Assembly: GCA_038225475.1 (NCBI GenBank) | Contig: JBBRRA010000002.1 | Span: 124,001 to 188,000, forward strand | DNA length: 64,000 nucleotides | From: Polymorphobacter_B sp038225475 | GTDB lineage: Bacteria; Pseudomonadota; Alphaproteobacteria; Sphingomonadales; Sphingomonadaceae | Direction of reading: 5' to 3' | Part shown: positions 1-8,141 of the stretch, one piece after another | Position numbering within the stretch: position 1 is the stretch's first letter | Layout: the number at the start of each line of letters is the position of its first letter | Position numbers and translations under genes: made by a program | The notes under the pieces: model-generated | The model's input: the letters and a program-made list of their open reading frames with translations, nothing else | What the model was told of the DNA's origin: nothing | Database searches by the model: none

Positions 1-2
1 CA

Positions 3-107
3 GCGGGCGGCCGCGATCATTTGGAATACTGGATTCCCGCCGAACAACTCGATGCGTTCAATCGGGCAATTGTCGGCAGAATCGAGATTACTGCCGAGTT
101 TCGATGA
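3..107 (+). CDS. C-terminal fragment of an ADP-ribosylation/crystallin J1-like hypothetical protein
   Basis: Only the last 34 codons lie in the window; the gene starts upstream. The readable end includes EYWIPAEQLDAFNRAIVG followed by a short beta-like tail and TGA. From memory this WVPAExLxxFN...IVGxI ending is typical of a roughly 140-residue family annotated ADP-ribosylation/crystallin J1, whose biochemical role is not established. Its TGA overlaps the ATG of the next gene by 4 bp (ATGA), so it probably belongs to the same transcription unit as the sphingolipid genes. The other two frames give no protein-like translation. The family assignment rests on the tail alone. Confidence 0.55.
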   Translation, partial: AGGRDHLEYWIPAEQLDAFNRAIVGRIEITAEFR

Positions 108-1030
108 ATAGCGGCGGCTTTCGCAGCTCGGTCCTTGCCGTCACCGGCGGCACCGGCTTTGTCGGTCGCCATCTGCTGCGCATTGCGGTCGAAGCCGGCC
201 ACACCGTCCGCGCGCTGACGCGTTCGCCGCAGCCGCCGCAACCGGGCATCACCTGGATCACCGGCACGCTCGCGGCGCCCGGCGACCTGTGCAGCGGCGC
301 CGACACGGTTATCCACATCGCCGGCGTCATCAATGCGCGCGGTCCCGATGCATTCCGCGCGGGCAATGTCGCTGGAACCGCGTCGATCCTTGCGGCGGCA
401 AGCGCTGCGCATGTCCGCCGCTTCGTCAACGTCTCGTCGCTCGCGGCGCGCGAACCGGCGCTGTCGCCGTACGGCGCAAGCAAGGCGGCGGCCGAGGCGT
501 TGGTTGCGGCAAGCGCTATGGACCATGTCACGATCCGGCCGCCCGGCGTCTATGGCCCCGGCGACCGTGAAACGCTCGCGGTGTACAGCCTTGCGCAGCG
601 CGGTTTTGCGCTGCTGCCGGGACCGGGGCGGTTTTCGCTGATCGAAGTCGGCGACCTCGCGCGCGCGCTGCTCGCGGTGGCGTCCAGTGACGTCCTCGGT
701 GTCTATGAAATCGACGACGGCGCCCCCGGCGGTCATTCGCATGCCGACCTTGCTGCAGCAGTGGCGGCGGCGCTGCATCGGCGTGTGCGGCAGGTTCGGC
801 TGCCGGCGTCCGCGCTGCGGATCGGCGCGATGGTCGACACGCTGCTCGCGCGCCGGTCGGGCACATTGCCACGGCTCAGCTTCGACCGGGCGCGCTATCT
901 GGCGCATCCCGATTGGGTGGCGGCTTCCGAACGCCAGCTGCCGCGCGCGGTCTGGGAACCGCAGGTGGCGCTCACCGACGGCATCGCGGCGACCGCGGCG
1001 TGGTACCGCAGCGCGGGCTGGCTGGGCTGA
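104..1030 (+). CDS. cerR: NAD(P)-dependent epimerase/dehydratase-type SDR, probable 3-oxo-sphinganine/ceramide reductase (CerR-like)
   Basis: A 308-residue extended short-chain dehydrogenase. The Rossmann dinucleotide motif TGGTGFVG is at about residues 14-21 and a YxxxK active-site pair sits in SPYGASKAAAE. Extended SDRs such as this reduce or epimerise sugar-like or keto substrates. Here the next genes are an acyl carrier protein and serine palmitoyltransferase, the same company kept by Caulobacter cerR, which reduces the 3-keto group during ceramide synthesis. That role is therefore inferred from context; the sequence itself shows only the SDR fold. The ATG overlaps the upstream stop by 4 bp, and 61 bp separate it from the acyl carrier protein. 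A UDP-sugar epimerase role is the alternative. Confidence 0.75.
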   Translation: MNSGGFRSSVLAVTGGTGFVGRHLLRIAVEAGHTVRALTRSPQPPQPGITWITGTLAAPGDLCSGADTVIHIAGVINARGPDAFRAGNVAGTASILAAASAAHVRRFVNVSSLAAREPALSPYGASKAAAEALVAASAMDHVTIRPPGVYGPGDRETLAVYSLAQRGFALLPGPGRFSLIEVGDLARALLAVASSDVLGVYEIDDGAPGGHSHADLAAAVAAALHRRVRQVRLPASALRIGAMVDTLLARRSGTLPRLSFDRARYLAHPDWVAASERQLPRAVWEPQVALTDGIAATAAWYRSAGWLG

Positions 1031-1091
1031 GCGGCCCCGCTTTGGCCATTATGTCTTGGCATCCCGCATCCACAGAATTAGGGACGCGTGA

Positions 1092-1337
1092 ATGACCGAC
1101 CGGACGAGTATCTTCACGCGGATTTGCGCGCTGATCGCGCCGTTGAACCGCCGCGGCGTGACGCTTACCGAAACCACGAGCTTCGCCAATGACCTCGAGA
1201 TGGACAGCCTGACGGTGATGGACCTTGTTGCCAATATCGAAGATGAATGGGACATCGTGTTGCCGCTCAACCTGCTCCCCGAACTCGAGACAATCGGGCA
1301 GGTTGCCGATGCGGTAACCAAACTGGCGACGAAATGA
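1092..1337 (+). CDS. acpR: Dedicated acyl carrier protein for serine palmitoyltransferase (AcpR-like)
   Basis: An 81-residue acidic acyl carrier protein. The phosphopantetheine attachment motif is LEMDSL, with Ser39 as the attachment residue. Length and predicted four-helix layout fit the ACP family. Its stop overlaps the start of serine palmitoyltransferase (ATGA), implying translational coupling. In bacterial sphingolipid loci of this type a private ACP, rather than the housekeeping fatty-acid ACP or CoA, is thought to present the acyl chain to the palmitoyltransferase. No fab genes are adjacent, which supports a specialised function. Substrate chain length cannot be read from the sequence. 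Confidence 0.85.
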   Translation: MTDRTSIFTRICALIAPLNRRGVTLTETTSFANDLEMDSLTVMDLVANIEDEWDIVLPLNLLPELETIGQVADAVTKLATK

Positions 1338-2548
1338 CCGACCTGCTGTCAAAGTTCGATCCGTTGATCGCCGAGCGCCAGGGGTTGCTCGATACCGGCG
1401 TGCGCGATCCGTTCGGCATCGTCATGCACGCCGTGCTGTCGCCGACCGAGGCGATCATCGATGATCGCCACACGATCCTGCTTGGCACGTATAATTATAT
1501 GGGGATGACCTTCGACCCCGATGTGATCGCCGCCGGACATGATGCCTTGACGCGCTTCGGCACGGGCACGACCGGCAGCCGCGTGCTCAACGGCACCTAT
1601 CAAAGCCACCGTGAATGCGAAGACGCGCTCAAGGATTATTACGGCACGTCGCACGCGATGGTGTTTTCGACCGGGTATCAGGCGAACCTCGGCATCGTAT
1701 CGACGCTGGCGGGGCGCGGCGATTATGTCATCCTTGACGCCGACAGCCATGCGTCGATCTACGACGGGTGTTCGCTCGGTAACGCCGACATCGTCCGGTT
1801 CCGGCATAATTCGGTCGAGGATCTCGACAAGCGGCTGGGGCGGTTGCCCGCCGAAGCCGGCAAGCTCGTGGTGCTCGAAGGCGTCTATTCGATGCTCGGC
1901 GACATTGCGCCGCTCGCGGCGCTGGTGGCGGTTGCCAAGCGCCACGGCGCAATGGTGATGGTCGATGAGGCGCATGCGATGGGCTTTTTCGGCGAGCACG
2001 GCCGCGGCGTCACCGAGGCGGCGGGCGTCGAGGATCAGGTCGATTTCATCGTCGGCACCTTCTCGAAGTCGGTCGGCACCGTTGGCGGTTTTTGCGTGTC
2101 GAACCACCCGAAGTTCGAAATCCTGCGGCTGGTCTGCCGCCCCTACACCTTTACCGCATCGCTGCCGCCCGCGGTGGTCGCGAGCTCGGCGGCATCGATC
2201 CGCAAGCTGATGCACAATCAGGCCAAGCGTCGGCAGCTGTGGGAATCGACCCGCCGGCTGCACGGCGGCCTGCGCGCCGCCGGCTTCCGCTTGGCGACCG
2301 CAACGCCTGAAAGCGCGATCGTCTCGGTGCTGATGCCCGATCAGGAAACCACGGTGCGGATGTGGCAGGCGATGCTCGAGAGCGGCGTCTATGTGAACAT
2401 GTCACGCCCGCCGGCAACGCCTGCTGGCGTTTTCCTCCTACGCTGCTCGGTCTGCGCCGAACATACCGCCGCGCAGGTCGAAATCGTGCTGGCGCGCTTC
2501 AACGACGCCGCACGCGCAGTCGGGCTGCAGCTGGCCGCCGCCGCCTAG
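1334..2548 (+). CDS. spt: Serine palmitoyltransferase, PLP-dependent alpha-oxoamine synthase
   Basis: A 404-residue fold-type I PLP enzyme that condenses L-serine with an acyl thioester to give 3-ketosphinganine, the first step of sphingolipid synthesis. The PLP lysine is Lys245 in GTFSKSVGTVGG. Asp211-His214 lie in DEAHAMG and the stacking His139 in DADSHAS. These are offset by 20 from what I recall for Sphingomonas paucimobilis SPT (Lys265, Asp231, His159), in agreement with a true SPT rather than KBL or AONS. The start at ATG 1334 gives the 4 bp overlap with the ACP gene; a longer in-frame extension into the ACP gene is unlikely. The protein lacks a membrane segment, as expected for soluble bacterial SPT. 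Confidence 0.93.
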   Translation: MTDLLSKFDPLIAERQGLLDTGVRDPFGIVMHAVLSPTEAIIDDRHTILLGTYNYMGMTFDPDVIAAGHDALTRFGTGTTGSRVLNGTYQSHRECEDALKDYYGTSHAMVFSTGYQANLGIVSTLAGRGDYVILDADSHASIYDGCSLGNADIVRFRHNSVEDLDKRLGRLPAEAGKLVVLEGVYSMLGDIAPLAALVAVAKRHGAMVMVDEAHAMGFFGEHGRGVTEAAGVEDQVDFIVGTFSKSVGTVGGFCVSNHPKFEILRLVCRPYTFTASLPPAVVASSAASIRKLMHNQAKRRQLWESTRRLHGGLRAAGFRLATATPESAIVSVLMPDQETTVRMWQAMLESGVYVNMSRPPATPAGVFLLRCSVCAEHTAAQVEIVLARFNDAARAVGLQLAAAA

Positions 2549-2628
2549 ACCGGCCGCGCCCGGCTGCCGGGGGCCGGTGGACGCCTGCGCGTGGCCCGGT
2601 TATAGAGCGGGACACCCCCCTCGAAAGC

Positions 2629-3873
2629 ATGTCTGCGTTGGCATTCCTCACCCGTTTCGATCGCTATCTGGCGCGCGCCATTATCGTGCCGCTGCTGTCG
2701 TGCCTGACGATCGCTGCCATGCTGCTGCTGCTCGACCAGATGTTGCGGCTGTTCGATTTCGTGATGAACGAGGGCGGACCGGTATCGGTGGTGTGGCGGA
2801 TGCTCGGCAATCTGCTGCCCGAATATCTCAGCCTCGGCATCCCGATCGGCGTCATGCTCGGGATCCTGCTGGCGTTCCGCAGCCTTGCGCTGACCAGCGA
2901 GCTCGATGCGCTGCGTGCCGTCGGCGTTTCGTACAACCGCATGCTGCGGGTACCGATGCTGTTCGCGCTGGTGTTTGCCATCGTCAATTTCGGCGTCGTC
3001 GGCTTTTTGCAGCCGATTTCGCGCTATGCCTATGAAGGGCTGCGCTTCGAACTGCGGTCGGGCGCACTCGGCGCGTCGATCAAGGTTGGCGAGTTCGCGC
3101 ATCTGGGCAAAGGCATGACGCTGCGGGTCGAGGAAAGCCGCAATCAGGGGCGTGACCTGCGCGGATTGTTCGTGCGCGCCGAGGGCAAGTCGGGGCAGTC
3201 GGTAGCGGTTACCGCCGACAGCGGCACCTTCCTGTCGACCGATGACCCCGATGTGATCCTGCTGCGGCTGCACAAGGGCACGCTGGTCCATAATGAAACC
3301 GGCTTCGCGAGCCCGCGCGTGCTGTCGTTCGATCAGCATGATCTGCCGGTCAACCTGCCCGCGATGGGCGCCTTCCGCAAACGCGGCGACGAAAATCTCG
3401 AGCTGACCCTGCCCGAGCTGGCGCGCGCCGGTGTCGCGGCGGGCACCGATCCGGCGCTGCGACGGCGCGCCGTCGCCAGCCTCAACCGCCGCATCGTCCA
3501 GTGCGTGGTCATGTTCCTGCTGCCGTTCCTCGCGGTCGCGCTGGCGGTGCCGCCGAAGCGATCGACATCGGCGCTCGGCGTGTTCCTGTCGATCGGGCTG
3601 CTCGTCACCTATCATAAGCTGACCGAATATGGCGAGCGGATGGGCAGCATCGGCCGGGTCGATCCGGTGCTCGCGCAATGGGTGCCATTCACGCTGTTCG
3701 CGGTGCTATGTCTCTGGATGTATTATGTTCTCGCCTATCGGCCCGGCGGCCAGCCGATCGGCGCGCTCGACCGCTGGCTGGGCCAGTTCGGGAGCTGGCT
3801 GGCGAAATTGCTCAAACGCAGCCGCGTCGTCGATCCGGCGGCATGGCGTAATGATACGGTCGCCGCGGGCTGA
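2629..3873 (+). CDS. lptF: LptF/LptG-family permease (YjgP/YjgQ), LptF-like, within the sphingolipid operon
   Basis: A 414-residue inner-membrane permease subunit. Two or three N-terminal transmembrane segments (about residues 15-35, 60-85 and 105-130) precede a periplasmic beta-jellyroll-like region, followed by three C-terminal segments, the YjgP/YjgQ topology. In the classical system LptF and LptG with LptB2 extract lipopolysaccharide from the inner membrane and hand it to the periplasmic bridge. The ATG at 2629 is preferred because the upstream extension is not protein-like. The next gene overlaps by 1 bp. Its place between serine palmitoyltransferase and ceramide synthase, in a group known for replacing LPS by glycosphingolipid, suggests a sphingolipid cargo (inference). 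No lptB or lptC is present nearby. Confidence 0.88.
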   Translation: MSALAFLTRFDRYLARAIIVPLLSCLTIAAMLLLLDQMLRLFDFVMNEGGPVSVVWRMLGNLLPEYLSLGIPIGVMLGILLAFRSLALTSELDALRAVGVSYNRMLRVPMLFALVFAIVNFGVVGFLQPISRYAYEGLRFELRSGALGASIKVGEFAHLGKGMTLRVEESRNQGRDLRGLFVRAEGKSGQSVAVTADSGTFLSTDDPDVILLRLHKGTLVHNETGFASPRVLSFDQHDLPVNLPAMGAFRKRGDENLELTLPELARAGVAAGTDPALRRRAVASLNRRIVQCVVMFLLPFLAVALAVPPKRSTSALGVFLSIGLLVTYHKLTEYGERMGSIGRVDPVLAQWVPFTLFAVLCLWMYYVLAYRPGGQPIGALDRWLGQFGSWLAKLLKRSRVVDPAAWRNDTVAAG

Positions 3874-4964
3874 TGCTGAGCTGGCTGTTCCCGTCGAAGA
3901 CGATCGCCTGGTACACCGCGAGAATGTTCATCGTGCGGACGTTCGCGTTCCTGATCGGGCTGCTCGTGGTCCTCGAAACGCTCGACGTCCTTGGCGAATC
4001 GAGCCGCATCCTGGCGGCCGGCAACAGCGAGAGCGCGATCTGGCACTATGTCGGGCTGCGGGTGCCGCAACTGGTCACGCTGTTCCTGCCGTTTGCCGTG
4101 CTGCTGGGCACGCTCGCGACCTTCTTCACGCTCAGCGCCAATACCGAGGTCGTCATCTTCAAGTCCGCCGGGCTGTCGGCGCACCAGATCCTCGCGCCGC
4201 TGGTGTTTGCAGCGTTCGGCGTGGCGATCATCAACTTTGCGTTCAACGAGCGCGTCGTGGTCAAGGCCAATGCGGCGCTGAGCGCGTGGCAGGCGGCAGG
4301 GTACAAGCGCACTGCTGCCATCGGCGCGACGCTGACCGAAGGCTGGGGCCGCAGCGGCGATGACCTGTTCCATGCCGAAACCGTCACCGGCAACGGTTCG
4401 GCGACCCGGCTCGACGATGTCACCATTTATGTCCGCCACGGTAACCGGCTGATGCGCATTGTCCGCGCCGCGCGGGCAACGCCGGTACCGGACGGCTGGC
4501 AACTGACCAGCGCGCGCATTTTCGACGTTGCACGGGGCACCGAGACGCCGGTGGCGGCGCTGCTGTTCCACAGCCGGATCGTGCCGGCGCAATTTACCGC
4601 GGTCGCCATCACGCCGAAGTTCGTCCCGTTCTGGACGCTGCTGCGCGATATCAACACGCAGCGCATCGCCGGGCGGCCGGTCGATGCGCTGGTCGCGGCC
4701 GCCAACCACAAGATTGCGGGGCCGCTGTCGGCGGTGCTGATGCCGCTGCTCGGCTCGGTGGCGGCGTTCGGGCTGGCGCGATCGGGGCGGTTGTTCGTGC
4801 GCGCGGTGATCGGCATGCTGCTTGGCTTCGCATTCTTCGTCGCCGATAATTTCATGGTGGCGATGGGCGATTTCGGCACCGTGCCGCCGGTCCTGGCGGC
4901 ATGGGCGGCGTTCGCGCTGTTCTTCCTGATCGGCGAGGCCGTGCTGTTCCGCACCGAGGAATAG
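3873..4964 (+). CDS. lptG: LptF/LptG-family permease (YjgP/YjgQ), LptG-like, within the sphingolipid operon
   Basis: A 363-residue partner of the preceding permease. It has the same layout: N-terminal hydrophobic segments at about 20-40 and 65-85, a soluble periplasmic region around 115-265 and three C-terminal membrane segments. The ATG overlaps the stop of the upstream gene (TGATG), which is typical of stoichiometric LptF-LptG pairs. The pair should form the transmembrane core of an ABC-type lipid extractor energised by an LptB ATPase encoded elsewhere. Whether the cargo is lipopolysaccharide or (glyco)sphingolipid cannot be read from the protein; the neighbours favour the latter. Start and frame are unambiguous. 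Confidence 0.88.
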   Translation: MLSWLFPSKTIAWYTARMFIVRTFAFLIGLLVVLETLDVLGESSRILAAGNSESAIWHYVGLRVPQLVTLFLPFAVLLGTLATFFTLSANTEVVIFKSAGLSAHQILAPLVFAAFGVAIINFAFNERVVVKANAALSAWQAAGYKRTAAIGATLTEGWGRSGDDLFHAETVTGNGSATRLDDVTIYVRHGNRLMRIVRAARATPVPDGWQLTSARIFDVARGTETPVAALLFHSRIVPAQFTAVAITPKFVPFWTLLRDINTQRIAGRPVDALVAAANHKIAGPLSAVLMPLLGSVAAFGLARSGRLFVRAVIGMLLGFAFFVADNFMVAMGDFGTVPPVLAAWAAFALFFLIGEAVLFRTEE

Positions 4965-5065
4965 CCGCCAGCGGCATCCGGCGTCCTAAATCCGCCGTAT
5001 TAGTAAGCGACATGCAGCGACATGAACACTCATGCGTTGGCATCGAAACATCTGGGAGCAACATC

Positions 5066-5848
5066 GTGAAGCTCGTCGAAAATGCCCCGTCGGGAATCTG
5101 GGCTAAGTCCCACTATCTCAACCGCATGACGCTGCGCCAACTGGTCGCGGCCTATTTCCAGCACTATACGATCCAGACCTATCTGGGGCTTGCCACGGTC
5201 GCCGCCGTGGTCGCGGTGCTGTTTCCAACAACGCTGTGGCGCGGCGCCGGAGCGGCGCTGTCGGCGGCGCTGATCTATCCGCTGGTCTGGTACACGCTCC
5301 ACCGGTTCGTGCTCCACGGCCGCTGGATGTGGAAGCACAAGGCGCTGTCGCCGACGTGGAAGCGCATCCATTACGACCATCATCAGGATCCCAACCACCT
5401 CGAGGTGCTGTTCGGCGCGCTCAACACCACCTTGCCGCCGATCGTCGCGATGACGGTGCCGGTCGGCTGGCTGATCGGCGGCGTCGGCGGCGCGGCGATC
5501 GCCTTTGCCGCCGGGTTGCTGGTGACGTGCTTTTACGAGTTCTGCCACTGCATCCAGCATCTGTCGTATAAGCCGAAGAACAAGTATCTCGCGGCGATGA
5601 AGGCGCGCCACATGGCGCATCACTTCCACGATGAAACGGGTAACTTCGGCATCACCAACTTCGGCTGGGACAAGCTGTTCGGGACGTTTTACGAGCGGGA
5701 AGCCCGCCCGGCCAAGAGCCCGACGGTATTCAACCTCGGCTATACCGAAGAAGTCGCCGCGGTTTATCCCTATGTTGCCGATCTTTCGGGCGGCATCACC
5801 AAGGGCCACCCGCGGCAGCGCGACGCCGAACACCGAAAAGCCGCCTGA
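5066..5848 (+). CDS. Fatty acid hydroxylase superfamily membrane enzyme, FA2H/Scs7-like; candidate ceramide acyl 2-hydroxylase
   Basis: About 260 residues with four hydrophobic stretches and the histidine clusters of di-iron membrane hydroxylases/desaturases: HRFVLHG, HYDHHQDPNH, HCIQH, HMAHHFHDE. The tail GNFGITNFGWDKLFGT resembles the GFGVTSxxWDxVFGT ending I know from eukaryotic sphingolipid fatty acid 2-hydroxylases. The GTG at 5066 is chosen because a GGGAG Shine-Dalgarno lies eight bases upstream; an in-frame ATG at 5012 would add 18 residues without a good ribosome site. It is followed within 6 bp by the ceramide synthase homologue. Sphingomonads are known for 2-hydroxymyristate in their glycosphingolipids, so 2-hydroxylation of the ceramide acyl chain is a sensible inference. 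Long-chain-base hydroxylation is the alternative. Confidence 0.8.
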   Translation: MKLVENAPSGIWAKSHYLNRMTLRQLVAAYFQHYTIQTYLGLATVAAVVAVLFPTTLWRGAGAALSAALIYPLVWYTLHRFVLHGRWMWKHKALSPTWKRIHYDHHQDPNHLEVLFGALNTTLPPIVAMTVPVGWLIGGVGGAAIAFAAGLLVTCFYEFCHCIQHLSYKPKNKYLAAMKARHMAHHFHDETGNFGITNFGWDKLFGTFYEREARPAKSPTVFNLGYTEEVAAVYPYVADLSGGITKGHPRQRDAEHRKAA

Positions 5849-5854
5849 GCGCGC

Positions 5855-7000
5855 GTGGGGGGCACGCTCAGGATAGTCCCGGTCGAGACCAGTGCCGACC
5901 GGGCCCGTTTCGTCGATTTACCGTATCGGCTCTATGCGAACGACCCGCATTGGGTGCCGCCGCTGAAATCCGAAGCCCGCGAACTGATCGACGGCATCAA
6001 GACCAATCCGTGGTTCGGCCATGGCCGTGCGCAGCTTTGGCTGGCGCTTCAGGGCGATGTCGTCGTCGGGCGCATCTCGGCGCAGCTCGACACGCTGGTG
6101 CATCAGCATCAGGACGCCGGGCTCGGTCATTTCGGCTTGTTCGAATGTATCGATGATCCGGCGGTCGCGACGCTGCTGCTCGACACGGCCGAACAGTGGT
6201 TGCGCGCGGGCGGCATGGCACGCGCGCAGGGGCCGTTCAGCATTTCGATCTGGGACGAACCCGGGCTGCTCGTCGATGGGTTCGACCGCCCGCCGACGGT
6301 GATGATGGGGCATCATCTGCCGCATTATGCCGCGATGCTCGAGACGCATGGCTACCGCAAGGTCAAGGACATGCACACCTATGAGGTGTCGATCGAGCAC
6401 CGCTTCCCCGACACGGTGCAACGCATCGTCGCCGCCGGCGAACGGGCCGGGCGGATCAAGATCCGGCAGGTCGACAAAGCCAACTTCGCCGCCGAAGCCG
6501 CGTTGATCCTCGACATTTTGAACGATGCCTGGGCGAAAAACTGGGGCTTCGTGCCGCTGACCGAGCTCGAGGTCGAACATGTCGGCAAAAAGCTCAAGCC
6601 GATCGTCTACCCCGACCTGATCCGCATCGCCGAAGTCGACGGGGTACCGCAGGCGTTCATGATCGCGCTGCCCGATCTCAACGAGTTGACGCGCGACCTC
6701 GGCGGCAGCCTGCTGCCGTTCAACTGGGCGAAGCTGTTGTGGCGGTTGCGCAAACCGCAGGTCAGCCGCATCCGCGTGCCGTTGATGGGCGTGCGCACGG
6801 CGCTGCAGGGGACGCGGACGGCGTCGATCATGGCGTTCCTGATGATCGAATATATCCGCGACGCGGCGCATGCCAACTACGGTGCGAAAAGCGGCGAAAT
6901 CGGCTGGATCCTCGAAGACAATGGCCCGATGCGGTCGATCGCCGATGTGATCGAGGCGCAAGTCACCCGCACCTATCGGATCTACGAGCGCGCGCTTTAG
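5855..7000 (+). CDS. bcerS: GNAT-fold N-acyltransferase, probable bacterial ceramide synthase (bCerS/YghO-like)
   Basis: A 381-residue soluble acyltransferase with the duplicated GNAT-like architecture of YghO proteins. The N-terminal region contains PYRLYANDPHWVPPL and then ARAQGPFSISIWDEPGLLVD; the C-terminal half has a GNAT-like segment followed by AKSGEIGWILEDN. In Caulobacter a protein of this family at the spt locus N-acylates the long-chain base, the bacterial counterpart of eukaryotic ceramide synthase. The GTG start at 5855 follows the previous stop by 6 bp. The TAG overlaps the stop of the convergent exonuclease gene by 4 bp. Family assignment is confident; the ceramide synthase role comes from context. 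Confidence 0.82.
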   Translation: MGGTLRIVPVETSADRARFVDLPYRLYANDPHWVPPLKSEARELIDGIKTNPWFGHGRAQLWLALQGDVVVGRISAQLDTLVHQHQDAGLGHFGLFECIDDPAVATLLLDTAEQWLRAGGMARAQGPFSISIWDEPGLLVDGFDRPPTVMMGHHLPHYAAMLETHGYRKVKDMHTYEVSIEHRFPDTVQRIVAAGERAGRIKIRQVDKANFAAEAALILDILNDAWAKNWGFVPLTELEVEHVGKKLKPIVYPDLIRIAEVDGVPQAFMIALPDLNELTRDLGGSLLPFNWAKLLWRLRKPQVSRIRVPLMGVRTALQGTRTASIMAFLMIEYIRDAAHANYGAKSGEIGWILEDNGPMRSIADVIEAQVTRTYRIYERAL

Positions 7001-7767
7001 CTGCGCAGTTCGACCCAGACCGGCACATGGTCCGATGCGCGCTCCCCGGCGCGGACAGTGCGGTCGATCCCCGCCGCCGTCAGCCGGTCGGCAGCGCTCG
7101 GTGACAGCAGCAGATGATCGATGCGCAGGCCGTGATCGCGCGGCCACGCTCCGGCCTGATAATCCCAGAAAGTATAAGCGCGCCCGCTCGGCTGCACGCT
7201 GCGGATCGCGTCGAGCCAGCCGCCACCGAGCAGGCGGCGATAGGCAGCGCGCGATTCGGGCTGCACCAGCGCATCGGCGGCCATCGCAGCTTCGCTGAAC
7301 ACGTCCTCGCTGGTCGGGCAAACATTGTAATCGCCCGCCAGCACGACCGGCAGCTCGCTGGACCACAGCGCGTCGGCACGGGCGTTCAACCGGTCGAACC
7401 AGCGCAGTTTATAATCGAACTTCGGTCCGGGTTGCGGATTGCCGTTGGGCAGATAAATCGCCCCGACGATCACCCCGTCGATGGCGGCCTCAAGATAGCG
7501 GGCGTGATCGTCCTCGGGTTCGCCCGGCAGACCGCGCTGCGTTTCGACCGCGGGCTGCTTCGACAGGATCGCGACGCCGTTGAAGCCCTTTTGCCCATGC
7601 ACCAGCGCATGATAACCCGCCGCCGCGATCGCCGCGACGGGGAAGCCCTCATCGACGGTCTTGATCTCCTGCAGGCACGCGACATCGGGCTGCGTATCGG
7701 CGAGCCAGTCGAGCAATCGCGGCAGCCGCGCGGCGATGCCGTTGACGTTGAAGGTCGCGATCCGCAC
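6997..7767 (-). CDS. xth: Exodeoxyribonuclease III
   Basis: A 256-residue endonuclease/exonuclease/phosphatase-fold protein: AP endonuclease, 3'-5' exonuclease and 3'-phosphatase in base excision repair. It begins with ATFNVNGIAARLPRLLDWL, has the metal-binding LQEIK, the catalytic GDYNVCP and ends with SDHVPVWVEL, the full set of family motifs. Length is normal. The GTG start lies 3 bp from the stop of the upstream erpA-like gene on the same strand, so the two are probably co-transcribed. Its end overlaps the ceramide synthase end by 4 bp in convergent orientation. Confidence 0.95.
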   Translation of the reverse strand: MRIATFNVNGIAARLPRLLDWLADTQPDVACLQEIKTVDEGFPVAAIAAAGYHALVHGQKGFNGVAILSKQPAVETQRGLPGEPEDDHARYLEAAIDGVIVGAIYLPNGNPQPGPKFDYKLRWFDRLNARADALWSSELPVVLAGDYNVCPTSEDVFSEAAMAADALVQPESRAAYRRLLGGGWLDAIRSVQPSGRAYTFWDYQAGAWPRDHGLRIDHLLLSPSAADRLTAAGIDRTVRAGERASDHVPVWVELRS

Positions 7768-7770
7768 CGG

Positions 7771-8106
7771 TCAGACGGAAAACGACGAACCGCACCCGCA
7801 GCCGCTCGCCGCATTGGGGTTTTTCACCTGAAACGCCGCCGCGCCCATCGTCTCGACATAATCGACCTCGGCCCCCGTCAGGAACGGCAGGCTGACAGCA
7901 TCGACGAGCAAAGTAACGCCGTCGGTCTCGACGGCAGTGTCATCGGCCGCCGCCTCGCTTTCAAGGCCGAAGCGATATTGAAACCCGGCACAGCCGCCGC
8001 CATCGACCGCCAGCCGCAGCTTGAGACCGGGCTTGCCCTGGCGGACGGCGATCGCCGCAACGCGCGCGGCGGCAGCAGGACTAAGCGCAATAAGAGGTTC
8101 GGTCAT
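7771..8106 (-). CDS. erpA: Iron-sulfur cluster insertion protein of the HesB/IscA/ErpA family
   Basis: A 111-residue A-type carrier that delivers Fe-S clusters to apoproteins. Three conserved cysteines are present: one in GGGCAGFQY and two in the C-terminal CGCGSSFSV. Size and the final CGCGxSF signature fit ErpA/IscA. No isc or suf genes lie in the window, so this is a stand-alone carrier, common in alphaproteobacteria beside exonuclease III. It precedes xth by 3 bp. ErpA versus IscA cannot be decided from sequence alone. Confidence 0.9.
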   Translation of the reverse strand: MTEPLIALSPAAAARVAAIAVRQGKPGLKLRLAVDGGGCAGFQYRFGLESEAAADDTAVETDGVTLLVDAVSLPFLTGAEVDYVETMGAAAFQVKNPNAASGCGCGSSFSV

Positions 8107-8141
8107 GCCTGCAACATAGGGCGGAACCGCGCGGCGTTCAA

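Noticed and set aside
1247..1333. N-terminal extension of serine palmitoyltransferase
   Set aside because: It lies inside the ACP gene in another frame; ATG 1334 gives the coupled overlap and the expected alignment to known SPT.
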